From the NCBI GenBank assembly GCA_016801845.1, contig CM028925.1, positions 6,956,501-7,020,500 of the forward strand: a stretch of DNA of 64,000 nt. Reading direction: 5' to 3'. Positions within the stretch are counted from its first letter, which is position 1; each line of letters starts with the position of its first letter. The notes beneath the pieces were generated by a model that was not told the origin of the DNA, did no database searches, and saw nothing but the letters and a program-made list of their open reading frames with translations. The DNA comes from Polydactylus sextarius. Its lineage: Eukaryota > Chordata > Actinopteri > Polynemidae. Of this stretch, positions 35,801 to 47,960 are shown one piece after another. The translations under genes were made by a program, and so were the position numbers.

Positions 35801-37190
35801 ACATCCATAGAGGTTTTTTTTTTTTTTTTTTTTTTAAACAGCGATGCAATGATGCGGCTGTTGAATGATATTAAATGTGACATTGAAGCTGGTCCCCACA
35901 TATCACATGCTGCACCGGCGCTTGTTCAAATCATTCACAACTCTGCAAAGTTCTGGGGGGAACTCGCATCACTTCAAACACCCGTGGGCACTTTTCTCAG
36001 CCTTGTGTGAGCGGAGGCGCTGTGTCAAGTGTGTTCACAGCCACAGCTGGGAGAGGAGACAAACGCTTCCAGTTTCCAAGAGTCCAGAAAGACATGGTGC
36101 CAGGAGTCAAGTCTTTTTTATTTATTTATTTTTATCCTTCTATGTGGCTCACGTTCTGCATATCCCAAACCAAAACAAACAAAAATAAGAACTTTGTGAT
36201 AACTTCCTTTACCTTGAAGGCAGTTACGTGCCTTTTTGGTTCTATTTTTTTCTTTCTTGAAACTTGGCTCAGTTGCCGTGGTTACACTGACGAGATTTTC
36301 ACTAAAGATCAGTGTGTACTCCTCTGTAGTGCAGTGACAGCAATTTATATGAAGCGACATGAGGACCATGATGTACATTGACATGTTTGTGCATGAAGAG
36401 GTGGATTTTTAAACATTAATTTGCATCATAAAAGTATCACTTTACCTGAAATAACGTCATTTAAAATGCACAATGTAGCTCTGGAGTAAGTCAAAATATT
36501 AAACCAGCTGTTGTGTGGATGTAAATTTCTATTTTGTATTGAGTAGACAATTAATCGACTTATCGATCAGTCCTTAATAATTAAAGATCAGAGGATTGTG
36601 GGAATTTTCAGAGCTTGTCAAAATAGAATAGAGTTCGCCAGACCACATGATCAACACACAATTACAGGTAGTAGCGGCCAACTAAACATAGCCTTATCCT
36701 ATGTTCATAGCCCCTATAATTGAGTGCTGCAGTGAACTGAAATGATTAGAAAATGAATATAACCGTTGTCTGTAGAGAGATAATGTTTCAAGACATTCAC
36801 CACATACACAACTCCACAGAATAACGTCCTGTTTCAAGACAAACATGTCATACATAGCGGTTAAAATGGGCCACAATGGTCTGGAACGACATTTCTGACA
36901 CTGTTGATTAATCAATAATCTTATTCATCATACCAAAGATTCAGTTGCGCTGATATGAAGTAAACTGGTATATTTTTCATACGTATTTATGTGCTATAAT
37001 GCTATAGTGCCAGTGCTATAAGAATAGCTAAGACCTGGTCCCGGATGAAGGATTTGACACTTTTAGTGTTTTTCTTCCACGTTGGAAAACAACAGAAGTT
37101 TAATCCTGTGTTTATCCGTTTCCCACGATGATCACAAAAACATCTATTTGAGCTGATAACACAGCAGCTCCTCACCATTTCTCCATCAGT
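32891..37190. other. Long unique non-coding stretch rich in T/A runs
   Basis: No gene supported. Homopolymer runs: T at 33030-33049, A at 33357-33381, T at 34506-34525, T at 35814-35835. TTTATTTATTTATTTTTAT lies near 36118. The 124- and 107-codon frames near 35865-36381 overlap each other in different frames and show no domain. Confidence 0.6.
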
Positions 37191-37663
37191 CAGTGGCGGC
37201 TGCTGGTCTTTCAAACAGGGGAAGCTCATTTTATAAAGTGGGTCCTATTGTAGCCTGACAGTCACTAATAACAGGAAAGTTTAATTGAGGGTGCATGTTA
37301 GCACGCTAACTAGCAGGCTATGGTTTCCCTTTACAACTTGACTAGGAGATATGATGTTGATAATTATGAATGAACTAACGAAACTTGAAGAACAAACTCA
37401 ATAACTTTTTTGCAGTCAGTATGTTTTATTTACAGTGTAATATGTAGAATATGTGTGCATCGCATAGAAACTCATAGAAGGTCACCGTGACAGTGTGAAA
37501 AAGACTTAGTCATGAAGTTAAACACATTCTAGGACGCTTTTAGTTTTAACATAATGTCAATCCCAGTTTATTGTAAATTCAACAGTGCATATTTGACCAT
37601 TTATTGTGGGAAATGTTAGAGGAAGTTTGGCTTCTCTTGTTGTCTCAGAGCAACCGCCCCTGG
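37191..37663 (+). mobile_element. hAT-like non-autonomous element, internally deleted copy
   Basis: Begins CAGTGGCGGCTGCTG and ends CAACCGCCCCTGG, giving inverted ends CAG.GGCGG.TGCT. The same element occurs at 48813-49588. This copy lacks about 270 bp of the interior present in the other. Shared blocks include GGTTTCCCTTTACAACTTGA, ACGAAACTT, TTTTATTTACAGTGTAATAT and CACATTCTAGGACGCTTTTA. No intact target-site duplication is seen. Confidence 0.85.
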
Positions 37664-38933
37664 CATCCATGGGGAAAAAACTGAGAACATAAAATACTGC
37701 TGTTCTGATATGAAACGTCGGGTTGTTATTTGCCTTCCGTTCAGCTGTGATTGTGCAGAGAGAAGCCGAGCATGTTGAGGTTATCCCAACCCTGTCCACC
37801 AGGTGATTCCACTCATTAGGGCTCCTTCAGTCAGAGAAGAACTAATCGATGAAAATAAATAAATAAAGAACTTTTAGGCTATCTGCGGTGGAATCTCTGG
37901 CATTTGCGTCAATTCATCAGTTGTGCAAAAACACATCCATCAGACGGGAAAAAAAAGTGATTAAATTCAAGACATGACTGCAAACCTTTCTGAAATATTG
38001 TGTTTCGGTTCAGCTGTAGCACTAAGCAGCAGGTGAAGGCTGATCAATACTGCCTCAATGTCTCACCTAATATCTGGAGCTATATTACTTGTCAGGGCAT
38101 AATGTAGCAAGGATGACGTATGTTGTTGATTCAGATTGGTTTCAGAACACTACACAACGCGCCCTTTACTTTTTCTTTCTTCTTCCTCTTCTTCACAGAG
38201 CTGCTGGTCAAAATCAAGCCTATAAATTTTCTGCAGGGGTTTTTGACGCTTTAGGATTAAATTAGACATTAGCATTAAAGCCTCAGGTGCCTCTGTTTCC
38301 TCCACCCACAGTAATTTAACATCTGGGGTCACCGTGGCAACAGCTTACCTTATTTATTCAGGCGTTCGCCGTCATCCTGCCTCCATAACCTCCCTTCGGT
38401 CCCTGTGATCCTTAAGTGTCATTCCTCACCTGTCCACTAGTTCAACCGCATAGAATTTTTCGAACAGGTTGAGCTTTTAGGATTTCACCTCCTAACATGT
38501 AGCATTTAGCATTAGGTGCTGCAGTTTTTTTTTTCTTTTCTTTTTTATCTTTTACAACAAAACATCCAGGATTAAAATCTTTGAGACTTTCTTAAAACTT
38601 GCCCTTTAACCGGTTCAACCAGGGACCCTCCAGGTATTTCAGCTGAGGAAATAGCTGTCCTTAAAAAAAAGTTGCACTCATGAAGTGGAATCGAAGAATT
38701 GGAAAATTGAAGTTTAAACGACCGGCCTTTATTCCTGTGTTCCTCATTCATCATTTGCCTCAGTGGATTAATCTCAAAGCGAAAAGCCAAAGTCACCCAA
38801 TTATCTTGGGACTAACTGCAGTAAAACCCTTGTTTGTGCTCTTGGAGCAAATAAAGTTCAGTATATTGAACAAATTGTACTTTCTATTCGCTCTCAGTTC
38901 ATTTGGCTCTAACGACATGTAAGCACCCTTTTA
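37664..38933. other. Unique non-coding stretch
   Basis: Nothing recognised; short frames only. A CTT/TTTC-rich patch lies near 38165-38200 and a T-rich patch near 38526. Confidence 0.6.
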
Positions 38934-39070
38934 GTTTTTTTTTTTTTTAATATATTTTTTTGGGGCATTTTTGCCTTTAATTATAGAGACTAGACACAGA
39001 GAGGAGAGTTGGAGAAAGACACACAGGAAAACTTGCCTCTTGGGATTCGAACCAGCACCTTTGAAGTTTG
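38934..39070 (-). mobile_element. tRNA-like SINE (copy 3 of 3)
   Basis: Reverse complement: GGTGCTGGTTCGAATCCC (B-box, GGTTCGAATCC, intact), a short spacer, GTGTGTCTTTCTCC, then ATTAAAGGCAAAAATGCCCC and an A-rich tail opposite the T run at 38935-38948. It is the best preserved of the three copies. Its head resembles a tRNA B-box, but it does not fold as a tRNA gene. Confidence 0.75.
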
Positions 39071-39539
39071 ATACAATAAGAATACCTTAATGAAAGAAGA
39101 TTAGAGTTAAGAAATTAACAAAGACTGCTGGATTGTTTGAAAGCCCAGACTGTATCAAGTAAAGCGTTGAGTTTATTAAAATGTGTTGAGACTTTGCCAA
39201 TTAAAAGCAATTATCTGAAGACAAAACCCACATGAAAATAAAAAATAAAGGCATTGATTGTCAGAGTTGGTTAGAGCTTTTAGTCAAAGGCGAATTACTT
39301 TCTGATTCCATTTGCTACAATCTGACAGTTACTTTTAAAAATAATAATCATGATTAAAAAAAACACTCAAACTGCGGGTGTTTAATTTAAAAATTGAGAC
39401 TTGTGAAACAATTAAAAGTTGCTAGCGTGTCCCTGAGCTTTTCAAGACGAGAAGAAAAAGAAGAACATTATCTTCCATCTCTTTCTCAAATCAGCTGGTT
39501 TCCCTTAATGCTTACTTCCTGGGGGCTGTGTTGCTATTT

Positions 39540-39540
<1 letters not shown>
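39071..39540. other. Unique non-coding stretch
   Basis: Nothing recognised. Confidence 0.6.

Positions 39541-39584
<44 letters not shown>
39541..39584. repeat. (GT)22 microsatellite
   Basis: Pure GT run of 22 units. Confidence 0.98.
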
Positions 39585-39585
<1 letters not shown>

Positions 39586-39880
39586 TTAGAAAACTAAGGT
39601 CTCTGATCAATTAAACGTGCCTCTCAAGATAACTCCATTAATTACACGGCTGTTTACACGAGTCTCATAGCCTGAATGGAGGGGACAGATGGGAAGTTTT
39701 TATTTTTTTTATTTTTTATTATGAATTGTTCTGGTGCTTCTAACCAGACCTGTGAAACCTTTTCAAGTATTTAAAATCTTATCAAATACTTATCAAATAC
39801 AGACCAAAATCTGCAATGAGGACATATTAACAAATGCAGCATTTCTCATGTAAGTTTAAAGGGTCTCTGTGTATAACTGT

Positions 39881-39983
39881 ACACACACACACACACACAC
39901 ACACACCCTCAGCTTTGGGAAAAGAGCCTCACAGCCCAAAAGTGCTGAGTAATGCACCAGTTGTAGGTCCCTGCAGACACATG

Positions 39984-40010
<27 letters not shown>
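39881..40010. repeat. Pair of (CA)n microsatellites
   Basis: Two CA runs, 39881-39906 and 39984-40010, about 80 bp apart. They create a spurious His-Thr frame of 105 codons. Confidence 0.96.
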
Positions 40011-40015
<5 letters not shown>

Positions 40016-42208
40016 TGCGTCAGCGTTTCCCTGCAGTCTGCATCAAAAAGCCCCTCGAGTGATAAGCTCCGGCGAGAAGAACGAGGATTCTAACGCTAAT
40101 CTCCTAAACATGATTTTTCATAGCGCTTTGCACAACATGCCTCCGGATTAAAGACATTCTATTAAAGAGAAGGGGCTTAACATATGGAACAGGAAGAGAA
40201 GAGAAGAGAAGCCAGTTGTACTTGGGTCTGGAGGTTTAGCTTTCTGAGCTATAGCTCAATGGTCCCCCCCCTTTTTTTTTAAGCACACTTGCTCACACTG
40301 CATGTACTGTGTGATGATCCCTCCAAGGACTGGAGTGTACGTCACCGTTTACAGGGACATCTATGTATTATCACAAAACTTTAGATTCTCTTAAACCACA
40401 CAGAAAATAAAAGATCACAACGGAATAGAATAACACTGAATGGTTTGGAACCTCTTAAAAACTCTTTTACCCCCTTTTCATTATATTATTTCTTAAACCG
40501 GAAGAAAAAACAAAGAAATACTATTCGCTCATCCTGAGAGTGAGTCTCCGCCAGCGTTTTTTTTTTTTTTTTTTCTCATGCAGGAGACTTGAGAGCTTTA
40601 GAAAAATAAAATACTGCTGTGTGCTTATTATCTTTCCCTCACGGGTCAGCACCAGTTGATTTGTTTCCCCTCTGATGCCACCAGATGTTAAATGGGCTTG
40701 CAGTCAATATCCTCCATTAGAAGAAAGAAGCCTTGTGCATTGAATTGGCCGGTTTCTAATTGAGCGTAATTTGAGTTAAATTTTTTTTTTTTTTTTTTTT
40801 TTTTTTTGACAGATGGAAGATACGTTCAAGCGAGCCTGGGCGCAGCACGTGGCATTTTCAGTAGGCAATATTAAGCCTGGTGTGTAAATATATTACTATA
40901 CCCTTTAGTGATGCTAAAATTCTGTTTCCTTTGCTGTAAAAAAACAAAGATTAGGAGTTGTAACAGCAGAGACCTGCACTACGTAGCAGGATTTGTTGTT
41001 ATCGCGGTAACTTCAGGGTTAACTCTGTGTTTTCTTATGTGTAACTGTAAACTGTACATGGACTTATAAGATATCAAAAGTACACCTACTTACCTTTTTG
41101 AATTATATTCTTATTTTTAGTTTTTATTTGCTCTCAAGTCCATTTTGTGCCGCTAGGGTTGCAGCTGAAAATGAGCCAATTCACAGAACAGCCTAGGTTT
41201 CAGCAGCATTGGTTTGATTTCAATTTAATTAGTCACATCTACTTGTGCTTTGTGGGGCTGTGAACTTATGCATTTACACAATCGTTGATCTTTTACCAGT
41301 TGTCTTTTCGGTTTTTAGTAGCTGCCACCGTGTTGCTTTTTTCCTCATATTTTGTAAAATCACTGTCTGCTCGACGCCGCTCTGCTGCTGGTTCTCTTAC
41401 CATGTTTGTGATTGGACGTCTGCTGCAAACGCCGCCTTTTTTATGTGAACGCACTCACATCTAAATTAGAAAAACCTGGGTTGACTAATCCAGTTGATAA
41501 CAAGCTTCGTAACAGCTTAGCCAGACTGAGATTGTTAGTGAAGCCAGATAAGTGAAAGAGATCCTGGTTCTGTTGAACTCGCTTGGTAGTACAGGCCTCA
41601 GCTGTTAGCGCATATTTAAGTGTTAATTATAACAGATCAGTTATTCCAACCTTTGTGCCTTTTTAAATGTCAAATGTCCTGCAATTATTTAAAAATTTAG
41701 AAGAGAAAAAACAAAAAAAAGCAAAAGTCCAACCGAAGATTTCCCCAGGCAGCGGCGTCGAGGAGAAGAGGCAATTGAATGAATGTTTGCTGCATTAATT
41801 ATATCTGAGTGAAATAATAGAGACCAAAATGAGAGCGGAATGTGAGTGGAGGAGGGGAAATTAAAATAAGAGAATAAAAAATGCGGTTGTCAATTATCCC
41901 TATTGTGTTTGAGAAGACTTAATAAGCTTTCTCCCCAAATTTGAATCCTCCAATCCTCCAGAGGTTGGAAAAAAAAAAAGAAGGTAGAAACGGCGCCGAG
42001 TGAGACATTAATGTGTTATAGTTGCAGCAAAGGTGTGAGGTTGAATCTCATTTACTGCAGCTACATAACATAACAGTGGTTGGAGCGAAGCTGCAAGGAG
42101 TATCAGATTACACCTTACGTTTATACCTGCAGGCAACGACATGTGACAGTGCCCAATAAATGGACCACTGCTTTTACAGTTTATAAACTACTGCTGGTTC
42201 TGCTGCCC

Positions 42209-42211
<3 letters not shown>
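40011..42211. other. Unique non-coding stretch
   Basis: No gene. T runs at 40557-40574 and 40782-40807 (26 T) and an A run near 41970. The segment at 41735-41960 is listed separately. GAAGA repeats lie near 40195. Confidence 0.6.
41735..41960. promoter_or_regulatory. Candidate homeodomain-rich regulatory element
   Basis: Repeat-free stretch with GGCAATTGAATGAATG, CTGCATTAATTATATC, GTCAATTATCCC and GACTTAATAAGC. Clusters of ATTA/AATT cores in unique DNA are common in developmental enhancers of fish. Cross-species conservation is untested, so this is composition-based inference. Confidence 0.22.

Positions 42212-42272
<61 letters not shown>
42212..42272. repeat. (CA)30 microsatellite
   Basis: Uninterrupted CA run of about 30 units, among the longest in the window. 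Confidence 0.98.
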
Positions 42273-42277
<5 letters not shown>

Positions 42278-42604
42278 TTCTCCAAGGCAGAAGTTTCATG
42301 AGAGGCTGTAATAATCTCCCGACTGTTAAAACCTCAAGGCGTGAAGCCACAAAAGCACAGTTGGACAGTGTGAAATGTAGTTTACTGGCAAGTGTGAGCA
42401 GCAGGTAAAGACTATGAAAGAGTTTCATCCTATTCATTTATTCGCAGTCATAAAGGTTATAATCTTAGAGGCCGAGCTAACCAGTTTATACTACGTAGTT
42501 TGCTCAAGTTGGCTCAGGCTTATGTAGAATGGATAGTAGTGCTTTTGTTTCTAATATTTCTAACACTAAAACTTGTGTGGCAGAAGTCCAGTTAGTGCAA
42601 ATCC

Positions 42605-42754
<150 letters not shown>

Positions 42755-42980
42755 TTTGTCCAACTCAACAATAGGGCACCATGTTGTAACCCTCAGTCTG
42801 AGGATTCTACAGTGTCCTATGTAATGTTTAGGTAAAATATTATTTTTTTTGCCACTAATTTGACTTTTGAATGAGACGGCTAAGGAGTTAATTCCTGTTA
42901 CACGATCAGCTGTTTCAAACTCTTCCTGCTGGCCTATTGAATGTGTCAGGACAAGACCTAAACACTAGCTAATAAGTTGT

Positions 42981-43590
42981 TTAAAACAAATCTATCTTCA
43001 CTACCATTCCAGGATTATAACTAGCAAGTAGGCCAGAGTGTGAGTGGGGTTTGGGGTTTAGTGACCAAATGTAGGCTGTGTGAGGATGGAGGAGCTCAGC
43101 GGGGTATTGGGATGTGAGTGCATGGAGAGATTTGTAACCAAGGAGGCAAACTTTATAAGAAATGTGGGAGCTCACCGGTAGCCAGTGAAGCTGCTAGAAG
43201 ATGGGGGTGATATGCTGCCAGGGCTTAGTGCGAGTTAGAACCCTGACAGCTGAATCCTGGTCATACTGGGAAGTCTTGAGAGGATTGCATTGCAGTAGTC
43301 CAGGCAGCTATGAAATGAAAGAGTGGATGAGGGTCTCGGTAGCTGAGTCTGAGAGCGAGGGCCGTGGTCTTGATATGTTTTTCAGCTGGAAGAAGGTGGA
43401 TTTGGTGATGCTTTTAATGTGGGATTGAAAAGAGAGGGTAGGGTCCAAGATAACCCCCAGGTTGTGGACTTCTCTGGATGGTGTGATAGAACAGCCGCCC
43501 ACACCCAGTAAGAGATCAATGACCCAGAAGTCACATGATGAATCAGTCGTTGGGCAGAACAATATGTTGAGATTTTCTTTACATTCTCAA
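42981..43590 (-). pseudogene. L2-like LINE reverse-transcriptase relic
   Basis: Minus-strand reading contains, in order, VHNLGVILDPTLSFQSHIKS, ITKSTFFQLKNISR.RPSLS, LIHSFIS, CLDYCNAILSRLP, RVLTRTKPWQHITPI, QLHWLPVSSHISYKVCLLGY and KSLHALTSQYPAELLHPH. This is the end of the reverse-transcriptase domain and adjoining C-terminal region of L2-clade LINEs. Several frameshifts and stops are present. The polymerase YADD region would lie upstream and is missing, so the copy is 5'-truncated and dead. It abuts a copy of an unclassified repeat starting near 43620. Confidence 0.88.
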
Positions 43591-43619
43591 ACTTCTCAAA
43601 CTTCCTTCTTTGCTCTTTG

Positions 43620-44165
43620 GCATAATAGACCTTTTTTTGCCCAGAATGAACTTGTGATTTTCAGCTATACAGCATATTAATACTGTAGCCCTGATGCTTT
43701 ATTGGAGAAAAACAAACAGTCACGGACATCTCATACTCAGCACGCTTTCACATGAGTAATATAAAGCTGAACTTTTCTTTATATAAAGCAGCTAATTTCA
43801 CTCTTCTTCAGCAGCTACATTGGAAAAAATAAACATATGATCAAGAGATATTAAAGGAGCTGTTTTTGTATTTTGCTGTTGCTACATAGCTAACATTAGC
43901 ATCAACAGCTGCTCACTTCAACATCAGTATATATGTATATGTATTATACTGTCCATTGTTCCATATGAGTAATATAAAGCCAGACTTTTCTTTAAGAACA
44001 TGAAGGTCTTAGTTTTAAGTGTAAACAATATAAAAAAACATTTCTACTGGCATGAAATGCCTGTATCTGCTTGACTTTCAACTTCTTTTGAGATTTTGAA
44101 GTTCTAGGAGTCTGCCCCCAGCACTCAGGCAGTAACTGCTCGTTTCTGCTTCTAAAATTTCATTG
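43620..44165 (+). repeat. Unclassified interspersed repeat, copy A
   Basis: Shares long blocks with 45425-45906: ACAAACAGTCACGGACATCT, AAAGCAGCTAATTTCACTC, CTTCAGCAGCTACATT, ATATTAAAGG.GCTGTTTTTG and GCTAACATTAGCATCAACAG. After about 43950 it jumps to a second TTCCATATGAGTAATATAAA block, so the central part present in copy B is deleted here. No protein is encoded and no family name is assigned. Confidence 0.8.
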
Positions 44166-44949
44166 TCCAGAGCAAGAAAAAGAAAACTTTGAAAGAATAT
44201 ATTATTTCTATCACTATAAGGACCTGGAAATAAAGCAAATAAGTATTACTGGCAATACAAAGTAGCAAAAGCTGAATGTGCGATTCCAAGTCCTACTTCG
44301 ACTGTAGTATTTCTGAGGTCAACGAGGCCTCACCTCAATGACACAGGACAGAAATATTCTCTCTGGTAATAACAGGTAAAATTGTCCTCTATTGAGTTCT
44401 CTCTTGTATTCCTCCTAAATTTTCAACTGCTTTTTTTATCAAGGTGAAACTGCCTTAAAATATGACAGTGACACAGGGTCAATTCATATTCATGGAGGCG
44501 CGAGTGTGTGCGGAGTAGGGAAATATTAAATAGGAGAGAAAATCAAGTCGGCTCTCTTGAAGAGAATGATCCGTGCAAAAAAAAATAAATAAACGTTCAC
44601 CTGCCTTAGTCATACTCAGTAATCAGTTTTGACTCTGGCACGGAGCGTCACACCCGCTGGTGGTGCTCGTCTTGCTATCCGAATGATGACTCATCCCATT
44701 TATTTTTGTTTTTTTTTTCAAACTTGCCCTACTTCTACTCCTTTTCCTTCCACTTACTGTCCCCGTGAGGCCTGCGAACAAAGCACAAAAAAAAAAAAAG
44801 AATGACGATGGGGAGTTTGGGGGATCCTACAAAGTCTCAAATCAGGATTTAATTAGACAGCTTAGCGCGTGCGACCGTACTACACCGTGTTATTATTGAG
44901 CCTCAGGACTGACAGGTTAATGCAGCGAGAGAGGGGAAAAAAAAAAAGT
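44166..44949. other. Unique non-coding stretch
   Basis: Nothing recognised. A short A run lies near 44788. Confidence 0.55.
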
Positions 44950-45420
44950 TGGAGCAGTATTGGGAGTCACCTTTTTAACCAGCCTCCAAGTATTTACCGA
45001 CTATTAATTAATGCGGCTCTCAAAACCCTTTTAGTACATTTGATTGGCAGCAGCCCAGGTCCATTTCCTTCCCATGGCCACTACAAACAGCGCAGAGGCT
45101 TAAAGCTGTAATTGGCATCCGCTCGGCTCGGCTCAGCCCACCAGAGAGAGGGAGGGAGCGCATAATTTCCATGACAAATTAACGCAGGTTGGCTCTTACC
45201 TATGTGACAAGCAATTAAAGATATAGCAGCCTGATTATGAATCGCTTTTTTGCTAAACATGCGTAATAGGAATTTATGTTAACCTGTTTCGTTTTAATTG
45301 GGATGTTATCCTCTTTCAAAGTGCAACATAATTATTTTTACTTCCATCTATTTATTGGAGCTCTCAGATTCTGCTAAAAGTTGAAATTGCCTCAATTAAC
45401 CTTATCAGACTTATTTCCAT
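44950..45420. promoter_or_regulatory. Candidate homeodomain-rich regulatory element
   Basis: Unique, repeat-poor sequence with many TAAT/ATTA/AATTA cores: ACTATTAATTAATGCGG, GACAAATTAACGC, GCAATTAAAGATATAG, TTTTAATTGGGATG, CATAATTATTTT and CTCAATTAACC. This is the densest such cluster noticed in the window. It is inference from composition only. Confidence 0.28.
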
Positions 45421-45424
45421 GCTT

Positions 45425-45906
45425 TTTTTTTTTTACCCAGAGTGAACTTGTTAATTCCTATTTTTGACAGCCAGTATTTATTGCCACATAAATACTGATG
45501 TTTTTTTTTCAGCTCTCCAGTGTATTATCACTAAAGCCTTGATGCTTTATAGAAGGAAAACAAACAGTCACGGACATCTCATGCTCAGCACAGTTCCAAA
45601 TAAGTAGTATAAAGCCGATTTTTTCTTTTAGAAGGTCTAGTTAAGACAAAGGTCTTGTAGCACTAAAGCAGCTAATTTCACTCAGTACTTCAGCAGCTAC
45701 ATTTGAAAAAATAAACATGATCAAGAAATATTAAAGGCGCTCTTTTTGTATTTTGCTGTCACTACATCGCTAACATTAGCATCAACAGCTGCTCACTTCA
45801 ACATCATTATATGTGAAGTCTGGCAATAATTTTGAACATCAAACTGTCCCTTCACTTAAGAGTTGTCTCCAGATTAACTTGTTTTGCTTTTGTGTCTGTC
45901 ACTTAT
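45425..45906 (+). repeat. Unclassified interspersed repeat, copy B (left part)
   Basis: Homologous to copy A but longer, running on into GAAGTCTGGCAATAATTTTG and AACTGTCCCTTCACTTAAGA. It breaks off at GTCACTTATG (45906), where an L1 fragment begins. In copies D and E the corresponding sequence continues GTCRCTTATTTTGTTCCACT, so the break is an insertion point. Confidence 0.85.
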
Positions 45907-47960
45907 GTTTTTTTGCCATTGGAAGAAAACTTTATTTTGAATTCAAAGTATTTACAAACAGTGACTACTCCAGACTGACCCATATCCATCCCATCCACAG
46001 TACCGTGAAACAAAACCAAGAACAATAACAAAACAAGACAAAACAAAGCAAATAATAATAATCAGTTCCTAATAACAAACTAGACAACTGGACAAAATTG
46101 GGCAGAACTAGAATGACCGTACCGATGGACGAGCGGGGCTACAAACAGACGGACTAACGGATGGACAGACAGAGGGACAGACAATCAGACATGCAGACGG
46201 TAGACAGACACACACAGACAGACATATCGACAGGCAGATCAACATTTTTGTAGTACATTTTTATGATATTATTAGTTGAGTAGGGAAGTAGAGAGAGGGA
46301 TGGTTGTTGTTTGTGTATGCATGTGAGCGTGTGTGTTCAAGGAAGGAGAGAGATGGGAAGAGAAAGGGGGAGGAGTTATGTATCAGGAATTCAAATGTTG
46401 AGGGTCGGTGTTGTAAGAAGTGTACGTGGCTCAGTCATGGTTGAATTTGAAGAAAGGTCAACAAAGGATTCCGGGTATCTGAGGGTTGACATGCTGTTCT
46501 TCTTTTGAGCAGAGAGTACTTCTGTGAGGATGAGATGAGATTAATCCGATGACGTTTATATGACGAGAGTTCCTAGATTTCCAATTTTGAAAGACTATTT
46601 TCTTAGCAATAGTTAGTGAGTAGTACTGGGTATTTCAGTTTCTGTGGAATGATGATAGATGCGATGTCTCCTAGAAGACAGAGTGAGGGGACAGTGGGAT
46701 TCTACAGTCCAAGATGGTGGAGAGCGTGTCAGTGAATGAAGTTCATATGAGGTTGACTGGCTGACAGGTCCATGTGGCATGAAAGTATGTGTCAGTGCTC
46801 CCGGAGGTGCAGTGTGGACAGATGTCTGTGTTGGCTATTCCCGTTTTGAATAATTTACTTTGGGTGAAGTGAGTCCTATGAATAGTTTTATATTGTATGA
46901 GTTGTGGGTTGGTTTTAGAAGTCATGGAGAATATATTTTTGAAGATATTTGTCCATAAATCTGGGGTCGGAGAGAGAGCAGCAGGTCATTTTCCCACTTT
47001 GCTTTTGGGACTGTTATGGTGGAGCTTGATTCATTTTTGTAGAGATTATTTTTTGTGGATGTTCTGCAATTCTGCGTAACTGATCAAAAGTATTTGCGGG
47101 TTAGAGTGTATTGCTTTTATTGATTTTCCTTTTAATTACTGATTTTAGTTGCTGGTAATGAATAAACTGGTCTTCTCATATTTCTAGACAATTGTGTGGA
47201 ATAAGTAGGAATTGGTTATTGTCAAATAGGTGGTGGAGATGGGTGATACCTTGTGATTTCCATTTGGGGAAGTGAATTGGGGGAAGTTAGGGTTGCACCA
47301 TACAGCGGTGAATTTACATGGTGTCAAGGTGCAATTAGTGATCTCATTGGTTTTCCACCAGGCTGTCAGATTGGTGTTGATAGTCGTGTATTTGAAAGAG
47401 TCATTTTTTTTTTTTCAGTTTCAGATAGAAGTGGTAGAAATGTAATTGAGAGGGGGTTTACTAAGTTTTGTTGTAATGCTAACCACGGATGTGTATTGTG
47501 CTTCTGTGTCCATTTGAGAAGATATTCTAATTGATTTGCAAGAAAGTAGTGGGAGAAATTTGGGGCCTCTAATCTGCCTTGTTTGGAGTTCTGTAAAGTT
47601 GGTGGTGCGATCCTGGATGGTTTGTTTTTCCAATAAAAGTGATTAGTAAGTGAATCCAGTGTTTTAAACTAACGGTCTGTGGGGGTGGTGGGGATCATTG
47701 AAAAGAGGTAATTAATCTCTGGGAGAGGTTCCATTTTAACTGTTGCTATCCGGCATATTAGAATGAGTGGGAGTTTGTTCAAATAGTCATCATCAATTTT
47801 TCATAGTAGCAGAGCGTGGTTGAGGTTAAAGAGCTCTGACAGCCTGAGGGAAATCACAATACCTAGGTATTTGATGTTGCTGGTGTTAAGAATGAGGGTT
47901 GGATCTTGGACTGTTGAATCCCAGCTGTCTTCAGACAATGGTAATATGGTAGATTTAATT
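45907..47960 (-). pseudogene. 5'-truncated L1-type LINE (ORF2 C-terminal part plus 3' UTR)
   Basis: Minus strand, from 47960 downward: KSTILPLSEDSWDS, IKYLGIVISLRLSELFNLNH, LPLILICRIATVKMEPLPEI, NHFYWKNK, the block around PQLIQYKTIHRTHFTQSKLF, DICPHC and TIAKKIVFQNWKSRNS. These are the post-reverse-transcriptase and C-terminal segments of L1 ORF2. The 3' end has CAAAATAAAGTTTTCTTCC and an A run (T7 at 45907 on the plus strand), as expected for L1. Stops and frameshifts are present. The endonuclease and catalytic reverse-transcriptase parts are absent. It lies inside copy B of the unclassified repeat. Confidence 0.9.

Noticed and set aside
36540..36930. Possible MITE with ATTAATCGAC and GATTAATCAATAATC near its edges
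   Set aside because: The two edges are not inverted repeats of each other and no target duplication was found.
39038..39062. tRNA gene suggested by GGTTCGAATCC on the minus strand
   Set aside because: Only the B-box is present, no cloverleaf can be drawn, and the flanks match a SINE seen elsewhere in the window.
46130..46240. GACA/GACAGACA repeat as an independent microsatellite
   Set aside because: It lies in the 3' untranslated part of the L1 fragment and is better described as part of that element.
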